From Ruminococcus sp. (GTDB lineage: Bacteria > Bacillota > Clostridia > Oscillospirales > Acutalibacteraceae), in NCBI GenBank assembly GCA_022510985.1, contig JAFLSL010000068.1:1-6338 (forward strand): 6,338 bases of DNA. Reading direction: 5' to 3'. The first letter of the stretch is position 1. Every line of letters begins with the position of its first letter. The notes beneath the pieces were generated by a model. The model was not told the origin of the DNA, made no database searches, and worked only from the letters and a program-made list of their open reading frames with translations. The position numbers were made by a program, and so were the translations under genes. Shown here piece by piece: positions 1-6,194 of the stretch.

Positions 1-912
1 AATCTCATAGTAAACTCCGCCGTACATAAGGCAATATCTTTCCTTGCTGATTGTTCCTATAATCGGATTTTCACTCATAAGCCTTTCGTACTCGTCTTTG
101 CTAAGCCGTGTTTCAATTTCTTCCCTTACTGTTTCGCTGATTTTATGCTTTTCGGTTTTAATAAAAATCCAATGTCCGTTTTCTCCGCGTTTTCTAAGTC
201 TGAATTTGCCGTCTTTCCCTAAAAGATAGCTTTGAGTAATGTCAGATTTTGAGCAGGGAAGAGAAATCAAAAATTCAGTATCGGGATATTTTATTAAAAA
301 TTTTCTCTCAATTTCAAGCGGTTTAGGAATTCCCAAAAAGTTCTTAATTTCTCTGAAAAGAATATCAAATTTCTCATCAAAGCTTTCGCAAACGGGAATA
401 AACCTATAATGCGGATTTCCGCACCAAGCCCTTAGAGACTTATCGTTAATCTTTTGAGCCTCATCTCTCGGTTCTGTGCGAATTTCGCCCGTTTTGTACT
501 TTACATTTTCGTCAGTCGAAGTACTGTCAAGGTGAAAAACCGCGTCATATCTGTCGCGTAATTCAACATCACTCATATTAAGTTCACTTTTTATTCTCTC
601 AAAATCCTCGTCATTCAAATAAACCCTGCAATCCATAAGTCCGCGATCGCAGATTATCACAGCCATTTCATCGTCTTTAATCACATTTTCAAGCTCTTTT
701 TCATTTTTTAGCTGATTTTCTGCAATTGCTTTTTGAAATTCATAAGGTGATTTATTTCTATCAAATCCCTCTTGTAAAATTTCTGTAGCAGATTCACTAA
801 TTGCATATACATTGTATCCGAGGCTCTCAAGCTCTGCTTTAAGCCTTTTAAGAGCCTTGCTTTTGCCGCCGCTCGGGCCGCCCGATAATACAATTTTCTT
901 TGTATTCTTCAT
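1..912 (-). CDS. AAA_28/NadR-type P-loop ATPase fused to a CYTH domain (C-terminus cut by window edge)
   Basis: The minus-strand frame from ATG at 912 stays open for 304 codons to the window edge, so the C-terminus is missing. The first ~190 residues look like an AAA_28/NadR-type nucleotide-binding domain: Walker A GGPSGGKS at residues 11-18, an ESATEIL motif near 40-46, and IICDRGLMD near 86-94 as the Walker B-like acidic motif. A second domain starts near residue 199 with the CYTH signature ExExK (LEIERKFLI, E200/E202/K204), followed by the basic strand RLRKRG (238-243), WIFIKTEK (248-255) and the acidic pair in REEIE (263-267). CYTH domains bind and hydrolyse triphosphates in a metal-dependent tunnel; the substrate here is unknown. 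The start is supported by AGAGGG (920-925) seven bases upstream. The gene diverges from ilvE. It resembles the two-domain plan of animal TTD14 (family knowledge). A nucleotide or polyphosphate role is inference. Confidence 0.85.
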   Translation of the reverse strand, partial: MKNTKKIVLSGGPSGGKSKALKRLKAELESLGYNVYAISESATEILQEGFDRNKSPYEFQKAIAENQLKNEKELENVIKDDEMAVIICDRGLMDCRVYLNDEDFERIKSELNMSDVELRDRYDAVFHLDSTSTDENVKYKTGEIRTEPRDEAQKINDKSLRAWCGNPHYRFIPVCESFDEKFDILFREIKNFLGIPKPLEIERKFLIKYPDTEFLISLPCSKSDITQSYLLGKDGKFRLRKRGENGHWIFIKTEKHKISETVREEIETRLSKDEYERLMSENPIIGTISKERYCLMYGGVYYEI

Positions 913-1025
913 ACATTCACCCTCTTGTACTAGTTTATTATAATGAAAAATTGTATTTATATATTTCTGGTTTAGAATTATAAAATGCCTTATTCCAAAC
1001 TCTTACAGTTTTTGCACCGATTTTC
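913..1025. other. Divergent intergenic region upstream of the ATPase-CYTH gene and ilvE
   Basis: This AT-rich spacer separates the minus-strand ATPase-CYTH gene from ilvE. On the minus strand it holds the SD AGAGGG (920-925) and two TATAAT hexamers (942-937 and 982-977) that could serve as -10 elements. Neither has a convincing -35 at 16-18 bp, so the promoter of the leftward gene is not assigned. I see no RNA gene, T-box-like leader or repeat here. Confidence 0.4.
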
Positions 1026-1054
1026 TTGACAGCAATATTAAAGGGTGATAAAAT
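1026..1054 (+). promoter_or_regulatory. Sigma-A type promoter of ilvE with extended -10
   Basis: TTGACA (1026-1031, consensus -35) is followed after exactly 17 bases by TAAAAT (1049-1054, one mismatch to TATAAT). A TG dinucleotide at 1046-1047 makes it an extended -10 (TGATAAAAT). Transcription would begin near 1061, leaving a leader of only about 30 nt before the ilvE ATG at 1092. That is too short for a T-box or an attenuator, so ilvE is probably not controlled by a leader RNA. Confidence 0.8.
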
Positions 1055-1091
1055 TTAATAAATAGGAAATGAAATGAAAGGAAGTCATAAA

Positions 1092-2117
1092 ATGGCTACA
1101 AAAAATATTGATTGGTCCAACCTCGGCTTTGGATATATCCAGACCGAGAAAAGATATGTTTCAAATTTTAAAGACGGAAAGTGGGACGACGGCGTTATCA
1201 CAGACGACGCTACAGTACAGCTCAACGAGTGTGCAGGCGTTTTGCAGTACGCACAGACCGTTTTCGAAGGCTTAAAGGCGTACACAACCGCCGACGGAAG
1301 TGTTGTTACATTCCGCCCCGATTTAAATGCAGACAGACTTATTGAATCGTGCAAAAGACTTCAGATGCCGACTTTCCCCAAGGAAAGATTCTTAGACGCA
1401 ATTGAAAAGGTAGTAAAGGCTAATATAGATTACGTTCCGCCCTACGGCTCTGGTGCAACTTTATATATTCGTCCGTACATTTTCGGAACAAATCCCGTTA
1501 TCGGCGTAAAGCCCGCTGACGAGTATCAGTTCAGAGTTTTCGTAACTCCTGTTGGTCCGTATTTTAAAGGCGGTGCAAAGCCGATTACAATTCGCGTATG
1601 CGACTATGACAGAGCTGCTCCTAACGGACCAGGTCATATTAAAGCCGGTCTTAACTATGCTATGAGCCTTTATCAGATTGTTGACGCTCACGAAAAAGGC
1701 TTTGACGAGAATATGTATCTCGACGCTGCAACTCGTACTTATGTTGAGGAAACAGGCGGTGCTAACTTCCTCTTTGTAACAAAGGATAATAAGATAGTTA
1801 CCCCTAAGTCCGACTCAATCCTTCCGTCAATCACAAGAAGAAGTCTTATGATTGTTGCTGAAAAATATCTCGGACTTGAGGTTGAACATCGCCCTGTAGC
1901 TTTCGAAGAGGTAAAGGATTTCGCTGAATGCGGACTTTGCGGTACAGCAGCGGTTATTTCACCCGTTGGCAAAATTAACGACCACGGCAATGAAATCTGT
2001 TTCCCGAGCGGTATGGACGATATGGGACCGATTACAAAGAAACTCTACGAAACATTAACAGGTATTCAGATGGGCAGAATTGAAGCTCCCGAGGGTTGGA
2101 TACATAAGATTAAATAA
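1092..2117 (+). CDS. ilvE: Branched-chain amino acid aminotransferase
   Basis: This fold-type IV, PLP-dependent enzyme moves the amino group between Leu/Ile/Val and 2-oxoglutarate, the last step of branched-chain amino acid synthesis, in the cytosol. With the start at 1092 it has 341 residues, usual for this family. Visible motifs are FEGLKAY near residues 58-64; the PLP Schiff-base lysine K184 in GHIKAGLNYAMSL; the YLDAATRTYVEETGGANF cofactor region near 209-226; and CGTAAVISPVG near 283-293. The start at 1092 (MATKNIDW) is chosen because AAGGA (1078-1082) lies nine bases upstream. An in-frame ATG at 1074 would add six residues and has only a weaker AGGA (1064-1067). The gene has its own promoter and its own terminator, so it appears monocistronic. 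It starts a segment unrelated to the copper operon downstream. Confidence 0.95.
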   Translation: MATKNIDWSNLGFGYIQTEKRYVSNFKDGKWDDGVITDDATVQLNECAGVLQYAQTVFEGLKAYTTADGSVVTFRPDLNADRLIESCKRLQMPTFPKERFLDAIEKVVKANIDYVPPYGSGATLYIRPYIFGTNPVIGVKPADEYQFRVFVTPVGPYFKGGAKPITIRVCDYDRAAPNGPGHIKAGLNYAMSLYQIVDAHEKGFDENMYLDAATRTYVEETGGANFLFVTKDNKIVTPKSDSILPSITRRSLMIVAEKYLGLEVEHRPVAFEEVKDFAECGLCGTAAVISPVGKINDHGNEICFPSGMDDMGPITKKLYETLTGIQMGRIEAPEGWIHKIK

Positions 2118-2134
2118 ATCAAACTTTTTATAAC

Positions 2135-2170
2135 AAGCAGATAGTGTTTTGCACTATCTGCTTTCTTTTT
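2135..2170 (+). terminator. Rho-independent terminator of ilvE
   Basis: A perfect 12-bp stem (2135-2146 pairing with 2152-2163) closes a 5-nt TTTTG loop and runs directly into a T-rich tail (2162-2170, interrupted by one C). It starts 17 bases after the ilvE stop and insulates the copper operon from ilvE transcription. Confidence 0.93.
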
Positions 2171-2200
2171 GTAGTTATTTAAAAATATTTTAAAAAAGTA

Positions 2201-2229
2201 TTGAAATATACCCCGTGGGGGTATATAAT
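2201..2229 (+). promoter_or_regulatory. Promoter of the csoR-copA operon
   Basis: TTGAAA (2201-2206) and a perfect TATAAT (2224-2229) are separated by 17 bases, giving a near-consensus sigma-A promoter with a start site expected near 2236. The spacer is almost filled by a GC-rich palindrome, so a bound repressor would block RNA polymerase. A strong promoter overlapped by its operator is the usual design for copper-derepressed operons. Confidence 0.85.
2206..2226. promoter_or_regulatory. CsoR-type operator palindrome
   Basis: ATATACCCC (2206-2214) and GGGGTATAT (2218-2226) form a perfect 9-bp inverted repeat around a GTG centre. Known CsoR operators share a TACCC...GGGTA core with G/C tracts flanked by AT, and this site fits that pattern. 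It lies between -35 and -10 and overlaps both hexamers, directly upstream of csoR, so autoregulation by CsoR is the natural reading. Binding itself is inferred. Confidence 0.82.
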
Positions 2230-2273
2230 ATAAATGCTCTTAATGGGCATATTAAGAAAGGATGACCGTCATA

Positions 2274-2582
2274 ATGGATGATAAAAGACAATGCGGATGC
2301 TTAAGTAAAACGACATCTCGCACAGAACAGGAACAAAAAAAGCTTATCAATCGCCTCAATCGTATCGAGGGGCAAATCCGAGGAATACGAAAAATGATAG
2401 AAAACGATGCTTATTGTACAGACGTTTTGGTGCAGTCAGCCGCTGTAAATGCAGCGGTCAATTCCTTCAACAAAGATTTAATCGCAAGCCATATCCACGG
2501 TTGTGTTGCCCGAGATATAAGAGAGGGGAAAGATGAAGTTATTGACGAGCTTGTTTTAACCCTGCAAAAACTGATGAAATAG
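2274..2582 (+). CDS. csoR: Copper-sensing transcriptional repressor CsoR
   Basis: This 102-residue all-helical protein of the CsoR/RcnR (DUF156) family should bind the operator upstream as apo-protein and release it when Cu(I) binds. The family core NRLNRIEGQIRGIRKMI spans residues 26-42. The Cu(I) ligand set is complete: C48 (in AYCTDV), H73 and C77 (in SHIHGC), with the 25- and 4-residue spacing of B. subtilis CsoR (C45/H70/C74). This favours copper over the nickel, formaldehyde or sulfur sensors of the family. An additional CGC motif (C7, C9) sits at the N-terminus, outside the core. The start at 2274 is preferred because AAAGGA (2257-2262) is a usable SD. For the in-frame ATG at 2262 the same SD would overlap the start codon. 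The gene ends 25 bases before copA and is first in a two-gene operon. Confidence 0.93.
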   Translation: MDDKRQCGCLSKTTSRTEQEQKKLINRLNRIEGQIRGIRKMIENDAYCTDVLVQSAAVNAAVNSFNKDLIASHIHGCVARDIREGKDEVIDELVLTLQKLMK

Positions 2583-2607
2583 CATTATGTTAAGGTAGGT
2601 GTTTACA

Positions 2608-5130
2608 ATGAAACAATATATAGTTACAGGAATGACTTGTGCCGCTTGCAGCTCGCGTGTTGAAAAAGCGGTGTCTAAGGTTCCCGGGGTAGAGTCCTGC
2701 TCCGTAAGCCTTCTGACCAATTCAATGGGTGTAGAGGGAAACATATCCGATGCCGACATTATCGCAGCGGTTACAAATGCAGGCTATGGTGCAAAAGTTA
2801 AAGATAATAAGGAGAATTTAACTTCCAACACAGCGGCAAACGATGAGGAGGTCTTAAAAGATAGCGAAACACCTCTGCTTAAAAAACGTCTTATCTCTTC
2901 ACTGGTTTTCTTAGCTGTTCTTATGTATATGTCGATGGGTCATATGATGTGGAATTGGCCGCTACCTGAATTTATGGCGGACAATCACGTTATGATGGGC
3001 ATTGTGCAGATGCTTCTTGCCATAGCTATTATGGTAATTAATCAGAAGTTTTTTATCAGCGGTTTTAAAAGCCTTATTCACAAATCGCCCAATATGGACG
3101 CACTCGTGGCTATCGGTTCACTTTCTGCATTTGGGTATAGCGTTTGGGCGTTGCTTGCAATGACGCAAGCTCAACTTGTCGGCGATATGCACGCCGTAAT
3201 GGGATATATGGATGAGTTCTATTTTGAAACTGCGGCAACGATTTTAGCACTGATTACCGTAGGAAAAATGCTCGAATCCCGTTCCAAAGGCAAAACAACA
3301 GACGCACTTAAAGGACTTATGAAACTTGCCCCAAAGACTGCCACAATTCTTGAGGACGGTATTGAAAAGACAATTCCTATTGAGCAGGTTAAAAAGGGCG
3401 ACATTTTCGTTGTGCGTCCGGGTGAGAACATCCCTGTAGACGGCGTTGTAGTTGAAGGCAGCAGTGCGATTAATGAATCTGCCCTGACAGGCGAGAGCAT
3501 TCCTGTTGATAAAACTGTAGGCGATCAGGTGTCCGCGGCGACATCGAATCAATCAGGCTTCATCAAGTGTGAGGCCACGAGAGTGGGAGAGGACACAACA
3601 CTTTCTCAAATCATTCAGATGGTCAGCGATGCGGCGGCTACTAAAGCACCGGTCGCAAAAATTGCCGACAAAGTTTCAGGAATTTTTGTACCCGTTGTTA
3701 TTATTTTAGCAGTTATAACATTTATCGGCTGGATGATTGCAGGTCAGGCTATCGGCTTTGCATTATCCCGAGCTATTGCCGTCTTGGTTATAAGCTGCCC
3801 CTGTGCTTTAGGTTTAGCAACACCCGTAGCTATTATGGTCGGAAACGGTATGGGTGCAAAGAACGGTATTTTGTTTAAAACTGCGGTTTCTTTGGAAAAT
3901 GCAGGAAAAATAGAGGTCGTTGCCCTCGATAAGACAGGCACAATTACCGCAGGTGAGCCGAAGGTCACAGATATTATCTCGACCGACGATTTGTCCTCTC
4001 AGGAACTTTTAAGCCTTGCATATGCTTTGGAAAAGAAAAGCGAGCATCCCCTTGCAAAAGCAATACTAAAAAAAGCAGAGGAGCAGAAACTAACATTAAA
4101 CGAGGTATCCGATTTTAAAGCCCTTCCCGGAAACGGTTTAAGTGCCAAACTAAACGGTAGCGAGCTTTTAGGCGGTAGCTATAAATTCATCGGCGGGCAG
4201 ACAAATATACCCGAGGATATGCACAATAAGACACAAGAGCTTTCCGAAGAAGGCAAAACTCCGTTGCTTTTTACCCTTGATAAAAAGCTTAAAGGTATAA
4301 TCGCTGTGGCAGACGTCATTAAAGAGGACAGCCCCCGAGCAGTTCGGGAGCTTCAGAATATGGGTGTTAAAGTTGTTATGTTGACGGGAGATAACGAGCG
4401 TACGGCAAAAGCTATCGGCAAAGAGGCAGGTGTGGACGAAGTAATTGCAGGCGTTCTTCCGAATGGAAAAGAAAGTGTTATCCGCTCCTTAAAAGAAAAG
4501 GGTAAGGTCGCTATGGTAGGCGATGGTATAAACGATGCCCCCGCCCTTACAAGAGCCGACATTGGTATAGCAATCGGTGCCGGTGCGGATGTTGCGATTG
4601 ACGCGGCGGATATTGTCCTTATGAAAAGCCGCCTTAGCGATGTTCCCGCGGCAATCCGCCTTAGCCGAGCTACACTTCGAAACATTCACCAAAATCTGTT
4701 TTGGGCATTTTCGTACAACGTAATCGGAATACCTTTAGCGGCTGGTGTTTTTATTCCGCTTTTAGGCTGGCAGCTTAACCCGATGTTCGGTGCAGCGGCG
4801 ATGAGTATTTCAAGTTTCCTCGTTGTAACAAACGCCCTCAGACTTAATTTATTTAAAATGCATATAGCTAATAAATATAAAAAATTAAGGCCGAAAACGG
4901 CAGAAAAGGAGTATTTTACTATGAAAAAAACACTTAACATTGAAGGAATGATGTGCAGCCATTGTGAGGCACACGTAAAGAAGGCACTTGAAAGCGTTGA
5001 CGGAGTTAGTGAGGCTGTAGTCAGCCACGAGAGCAAAACTGCTGTTGTAACACTTACAAAAGATGTTCCTAACGAGACATTAAAAAAGGTTGTTGAGGAT
5101 GCGGAATATCAGGTGCTTAGCGTTGAGTAA
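2608..5130 (+). CDS. copA: Cu(I)-exporting P1B-type ATPase with N-terminal HMA and C-terminal fused CopZ-like domain
   Basis: CopA uses ATP to pump Cu(I) out across the cytoplasmic membrane. In the 840-residue protein the order is: N-terminal HMA domain with GMTCAAC (residues 8-14); first membrane helices (~95-215); actuator-domain TGES (294-297); the transport motif CPC (397-399) that marks Cu(I)/Ag(I) pumps; the phosphorylated aspartate D441 in DKTGT; the ATP-binding HP dipeptide (480-481); TGDN (593-596); GDGINDAP (638-645); and the last helices with Y703-N704 and MSISS (732-736), matching the copper-site residues of P1B-1 pumps. After the usual CopA end LRLNLF (744-749), a ~22-residue charged linker leads to a second HMA domain with GMMCSHC (780-786). 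The ATG at 2608 is chosen because AGGTAGGTG (2593-2601) precedes it by six bases; a GTG at 2599 overlaps that SD. It lies 25 bases after csoR, under the same promoter. Confidence 0.95.
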   Translation: MKQYIVTGMTCAACSSRVEKAVSKVPGVESCSVSLLTNSMGVEGNISDADIIAAVTNAGYGAKVKDNKENLTSNTAANDEEVLKDSETPLLKKRLISSLVFLAVLMYMSMGHMMWNWPLPEFMADNHVMMGIVQMLLAIAIMVINQKFFISGFKSLIHKSPNMDALVAIGSLSAFGYSVWALLAMTQAQLVGDMHAVMGYMDEFYFETAATILALITVGKMLESRSKGKTTDALKGLMKLAPKTATILEDGIEKTIPIEQVKKGDIFVVRPGENIPVDGVVVEGSSAINESALTGESIPVDKTVGDQVSAATSNQSGFIKCEATRVGEDTTLSQIIQMVSDAAATKAPVAKIADKVSGIFVPVVIILAVITFIGWMIAGQAIGFALSRAIAVLVISCPCALGLATPVAIMVGNGMGAKNGILFKTAVSLENAGKIEVVALDKTGTITAGEPKVTDIISTDDLSSQELLSLAYALEKKSEHPLAKAILKKAEEQKLTLNEVSDFKALPGNGLSAKLNGSELLGGSYKFIGGQTNIPEDMHNKTQELSEEGKTPLLFTLDKKLKGIIAVADVIKEDSPRAVRELQNMGVKVVMLTGDNERTAKAIGKEAGVDEVIAGVLPNGKESVIRSLKEKGKVAMVGDGINDAPALTRADIGIAIGAGADVAIDAADIVLMKSRLSDVPAAIRLSRATLRNIHQNLFWAFSYNVIGIPLAAGVFIPLLGWQLNPMFGAAAMSISSFLVVTNALRLNLFKMHIANKYKKLRPKTAEKEYFTMKKTLNIEGMMCSHCEAHVKKALESVDGVSEAVVSHESKTAVVTLTKDVPNETLKKVVEDAEYQVLSVE
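4921..5130 (+). CDS. copZ: Possible internal translation product: free CopZ-like copper chaperone
   Basis: Inside the copA frame, ATG at 4921 (Met772 of CopA) is preceded by the strong SD AAAAGGAG (4904-4911) with nine bases of spacing, as good as the SDs of the real starts in this window. Translation from here would give a 69-residue single HMA domain beginning [15 protein letters not shown], the size and motif of bacterial CopZ, which carries Cu(I) in the cytosol to CopA and CsoR. The domain has the expected pattern: CxxC at residues 12-15, a helix with [12 protein letters not shown], then strands. It also occurs fused to CopA, because no stop separates them. Whether free CopZ is made is inference. 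The alternative is that the SD is a leftover from a former separate gene whose upstream stop was lost. Confidence 0.6.
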   Translation: MKKTLNIEGMMCSHCEAHVKKALESVDGVSEAVVSHESKTAVVTLTKDVPNETLKKVVEDAEYQVLSVE

Positions 5131-5158
5131 AAAAGTTAAAATTTAATCTAATAAAACA

Positions 5159-5190
5159 AGGCATAGTCTTTCGACTATGCCTACTTTTTT
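5159..5190 (+). terminator. Rho-independent terminator of the csoR-copA operon
   Basis: A perfect 10-bp stem (5159-5168 with 5173-5182) carries a TTTC tetraloop and is followed by a run of six T (5185-5190). It begins 28 bases after the copA stop and ends the operon before the decayed region downstream. Confidence 0.93.
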
Positions 5191-5386
5191 GTTGGAGATG
5201 GGGTGAGTTATGCTATGCGAGAGCTTTCATCTCGCTTGTTGGGGCGTGTATCATAGATAAAATGCACATCAAGGCTCCTCGCTAAAAATGTCCTACGGGG
5301 TGTTAGTGATAAAGAAGGTCTTATATGAAACAGTCGGAATTATGGATTTTGTAGGATAAAATCTATACCTTACGGAGGCTTTACAA
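5191..5386 (+). other. Non-coding or decayed leader DNA upstream of the tnpV relic
   Basis: No intact gene is seen. One plus-strand frame (5205-5306) reads well except for a single TAA at 5283, giving ...DKMHIKAPR, stop, KCPTGC. This looks like the end of a short coding remnant, but I cannot assign it to a family. Another frame (5210-5260) gives a 16-residue peptide, too short to claim. A 6-bp inverted repeat GCGAGA...TCTCGC lies at 5217-5235. The 3' end carries the SD GGAGG (5374-5378) of the tnpV relic. The stretch probably travelled with the mobile element. Confidence 0.35.
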
Positions 5387-5726
5387 ATGAGAAACAAAAT
5401 CACTTATACACGGCAGGGCGATTATCTTTTTCCAAATTTGAAATTACCCGAACAACTAAAGATGAAATCGGTATTTGGGGTAAGCGGTTACGGTATATTG
5501 AGAGGCGTTGCAAAATCCGTTACGCTAATCTACTGACAAGTTGCAAGTTTGCTACCTACCTTGCCAACATTGATGAGAAAAGCAACAGAAATGTTTGACA
5601 GCTTGCAAAAAAGAGGGCGTAGCTGAACAACTCAAAGAAAACAATCTAATGATATGAGTTGCAAATATGAATAATATTTGCAATCGAGCAATTGAAACAG
5701 TCAACAATGAATTGATATATTTATAA
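5387..5726 (+). pseudogene. tnpV: Decayed transposon-encoded protein TnpV (Tn4451-type)
   Basis: Pieces in three frames together spell a full-length TnpV-like protein of about 115 residues. Frame 1, from ATG 5387, gives TRQGDYLFPNLKLPEQ. A shift at about 5453-5456 leads to TKDEIGIWGKRLRYI and RYANLLTS (5455-5578). A second shift gives KATEMFDSLQK (5579-5611). A third leads from 5613 to EGVAEQLKENN and MNNICNRAIETVNNELIYL, ending at TAA 5724-5726. In the last piece a TGA (5655-5657) sits where a Trp is usual (M-x-W-V), a one-base TGG to TGA change. Three frameshifts plus a nonsense codon mean no product. TnpV is a small accessory protein of Tn4451-like mobilisable elements, with no firmly established role. 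The SD GGAGG eight bases before the ATG is intact, so decay is probably fairly recent. Family assignment is from recognised motifs, not from a search. Confidence 0.8.
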
Positions 5727-5729
5727 ATG

Positions 5730-5766
5730 CAATGGGCGAAGGTGAATATTTCATCTTCGCCCGTTG
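5730..5766 (+). terminator. Long hairpin after the tnpV relic, terminator-like
   Basis: Positions 5730-5746 pair with 5750-5766 to give a 17-bp stem with two G-T pairs and a TAT loop, including the GC-rich GGGCGAAG/CTTCGCCC core. It starts three bases after the tnpV stop. The following TTTAGG is a poor T-tract. It could therefore be an inefficient or bidirectional terminator, or a structural end of the mobile element. Its good pairing contrasts with the broken gene before it. Confidence 0.6.
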
Positions 5767-5782
5767 TTTAGGAAATAAATCC

Positions 5783-5811
5783 AACTTCAAAGCCTACTTG
5801 AAGTTTTCTTT
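5783..5811 (+). terminator. AT-rich hairpin with T-rich tail
   Basis: AACTTCAA (5783-5790) pairs perfectly with TTGAAGTT (5798-5805) around the 7-base loop AGCCTAC, and the stem is followed by TTCTTT. It could act as a weak terminator just after the stronger hairpin at 5730-5766. The low GC content makes function uncertain. Confidence 0.4.
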
Positions 5812-5920
5812 GAAATAAAAATATGAATCTTTAATCAAAAATTATGATGTTTACAAAATTGTGTGTGAAAATTAGTGCTTTTCAACAAATCACGGTATTT
5901 GTTTTCTCAAAATTGGCGAA
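5812..5920. other. AT-rich intergenic DNA with no recognised gene
   Basis: All frames read so far are closed by frequent stops, and I recognise no RNA, repeat or operator. It links the hairpins after tnpV to the promoter of the RHS relic. This stretch may be the original 5' flank of the RHS gene. Confidence 0.4.
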
Positions 5921-5949
5921 TTGAAAACTGCTATTCACGATGATAAAAT
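5921..5949 (+). promoter_or_regulatory. Sigma-A type promoter of the RHS relic
   Basis: TTGAAA (5921-5926), a 17-base spacer and TAAAAT (5944-5949) with TG at 5941-5942 give an extended -10 promoter. Its TGATAAAAT is identical to that of the ilvE promoter. A start near 5956 would leave a leader of about 50 nt before the RHS ATG at 6007, which includes the palindrome AACTTAAGTT (5961-5970) and the SD GAGGTG (5995-6000). The control region therefore looks intact although the gene is broken. Confidence 0.65.
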
Positions 5950-6006
5950 AAAGGCGAGATAACTTAAGTTAAGTGATCCTAATTTTTTATTATCGAGGTG
6001 CAAGAG

Positions 6007-6194
6007 ATGAGGAACATGATTAGGTCAGGAAAATTACAATATCTGTAGTCCTAGTAATGTTGATGGCATTTTTACTGCCTGTTCAGGTATTTGCGGAAAC
6101 AGTGCCGGAACAAGAACCGACAGAAACAGTAACGTTTGATTCTCTTACTGAGTCGGATGATGATGCGAATATCGTTTCTGAGTTCTTGGTATGA
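6007..6194 (+). pseudogene. N-terminal (signal peptide) remnant of a secreted RHS-repeat protein
   Basis: ATG 6007, six bases after the SD GAGGTG, starts MRNMIRSGKL and then reaches a TAG at 6046. A one-base shift (an A apparently lost from TTAACA near 6036) restores a typical Gram-positive signal peptide: basic N-region, hydrophobic VVLVMLMAFLLPVQVFA, then ET as the likely cleavage point. An acidic, Ser/Thr-rich mature start follows (PTETVTFDSLTESDDDANIVSE). The restored frame ends at TGA 6192-6194. This arrangement is what I know from the start of large wall-associated RHS proteins of gut Firmicutes, and the RHS segment just downstream supports it. At least one frameshift and the missing middle rule out a working product. 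What is seen: signal peptide and frameshift. What is inferred: RHS family of this part. Confidence 0.65.

Noticed and set aside
44..229. Plus-strand 61-codon frame with a hydrophobic start.
   Set aside because: It lies antisense to the ATPase-CYTH gene, has no SD and resembles no known protein.
708..893. Minus-strand 61-codon frame overlapping the ATPase P-loop region.
   Set aside because: It is a frame-shifted shadow of the real minus-strand gene starting at 912, which carries the Walker A motif.
1055..1091. Leader regulation (T-box or attenuator) of ilvE.
   Set aside because: The predicted leader is about 30 nt and contains no hairpin or T-box element.
1074..1091. Upstream ATG as the start of ilvE.
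   Set aside because: It has only a weak AGGA, while the ATG at 1092 has AAGGA at good spacing and gives the usual N-terminus of the family.
4850..4890. A-rich tracts near the CopA/CopZ junction as a programmed frameshift site like the one in E. coli copA.
   Set aside because: No X XXY YYZ heptamer lies in the right frame. The two other frames have stops at 4865, 4869 and 4872, so a slip upstream would only truncate the protein. The internal SD and ATG are the simpler explanation for a separate CopZ.
5655..5657. TGA at a usually conserved Trp position of TnpV, suggesting TGA read as Trp or another recoding.
   Set aside because: The same gene has three frameshifts, and the intact genes here (ilvE, copA, csoR) use standard stops and TGG for Trp. 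Simple decay explains it.
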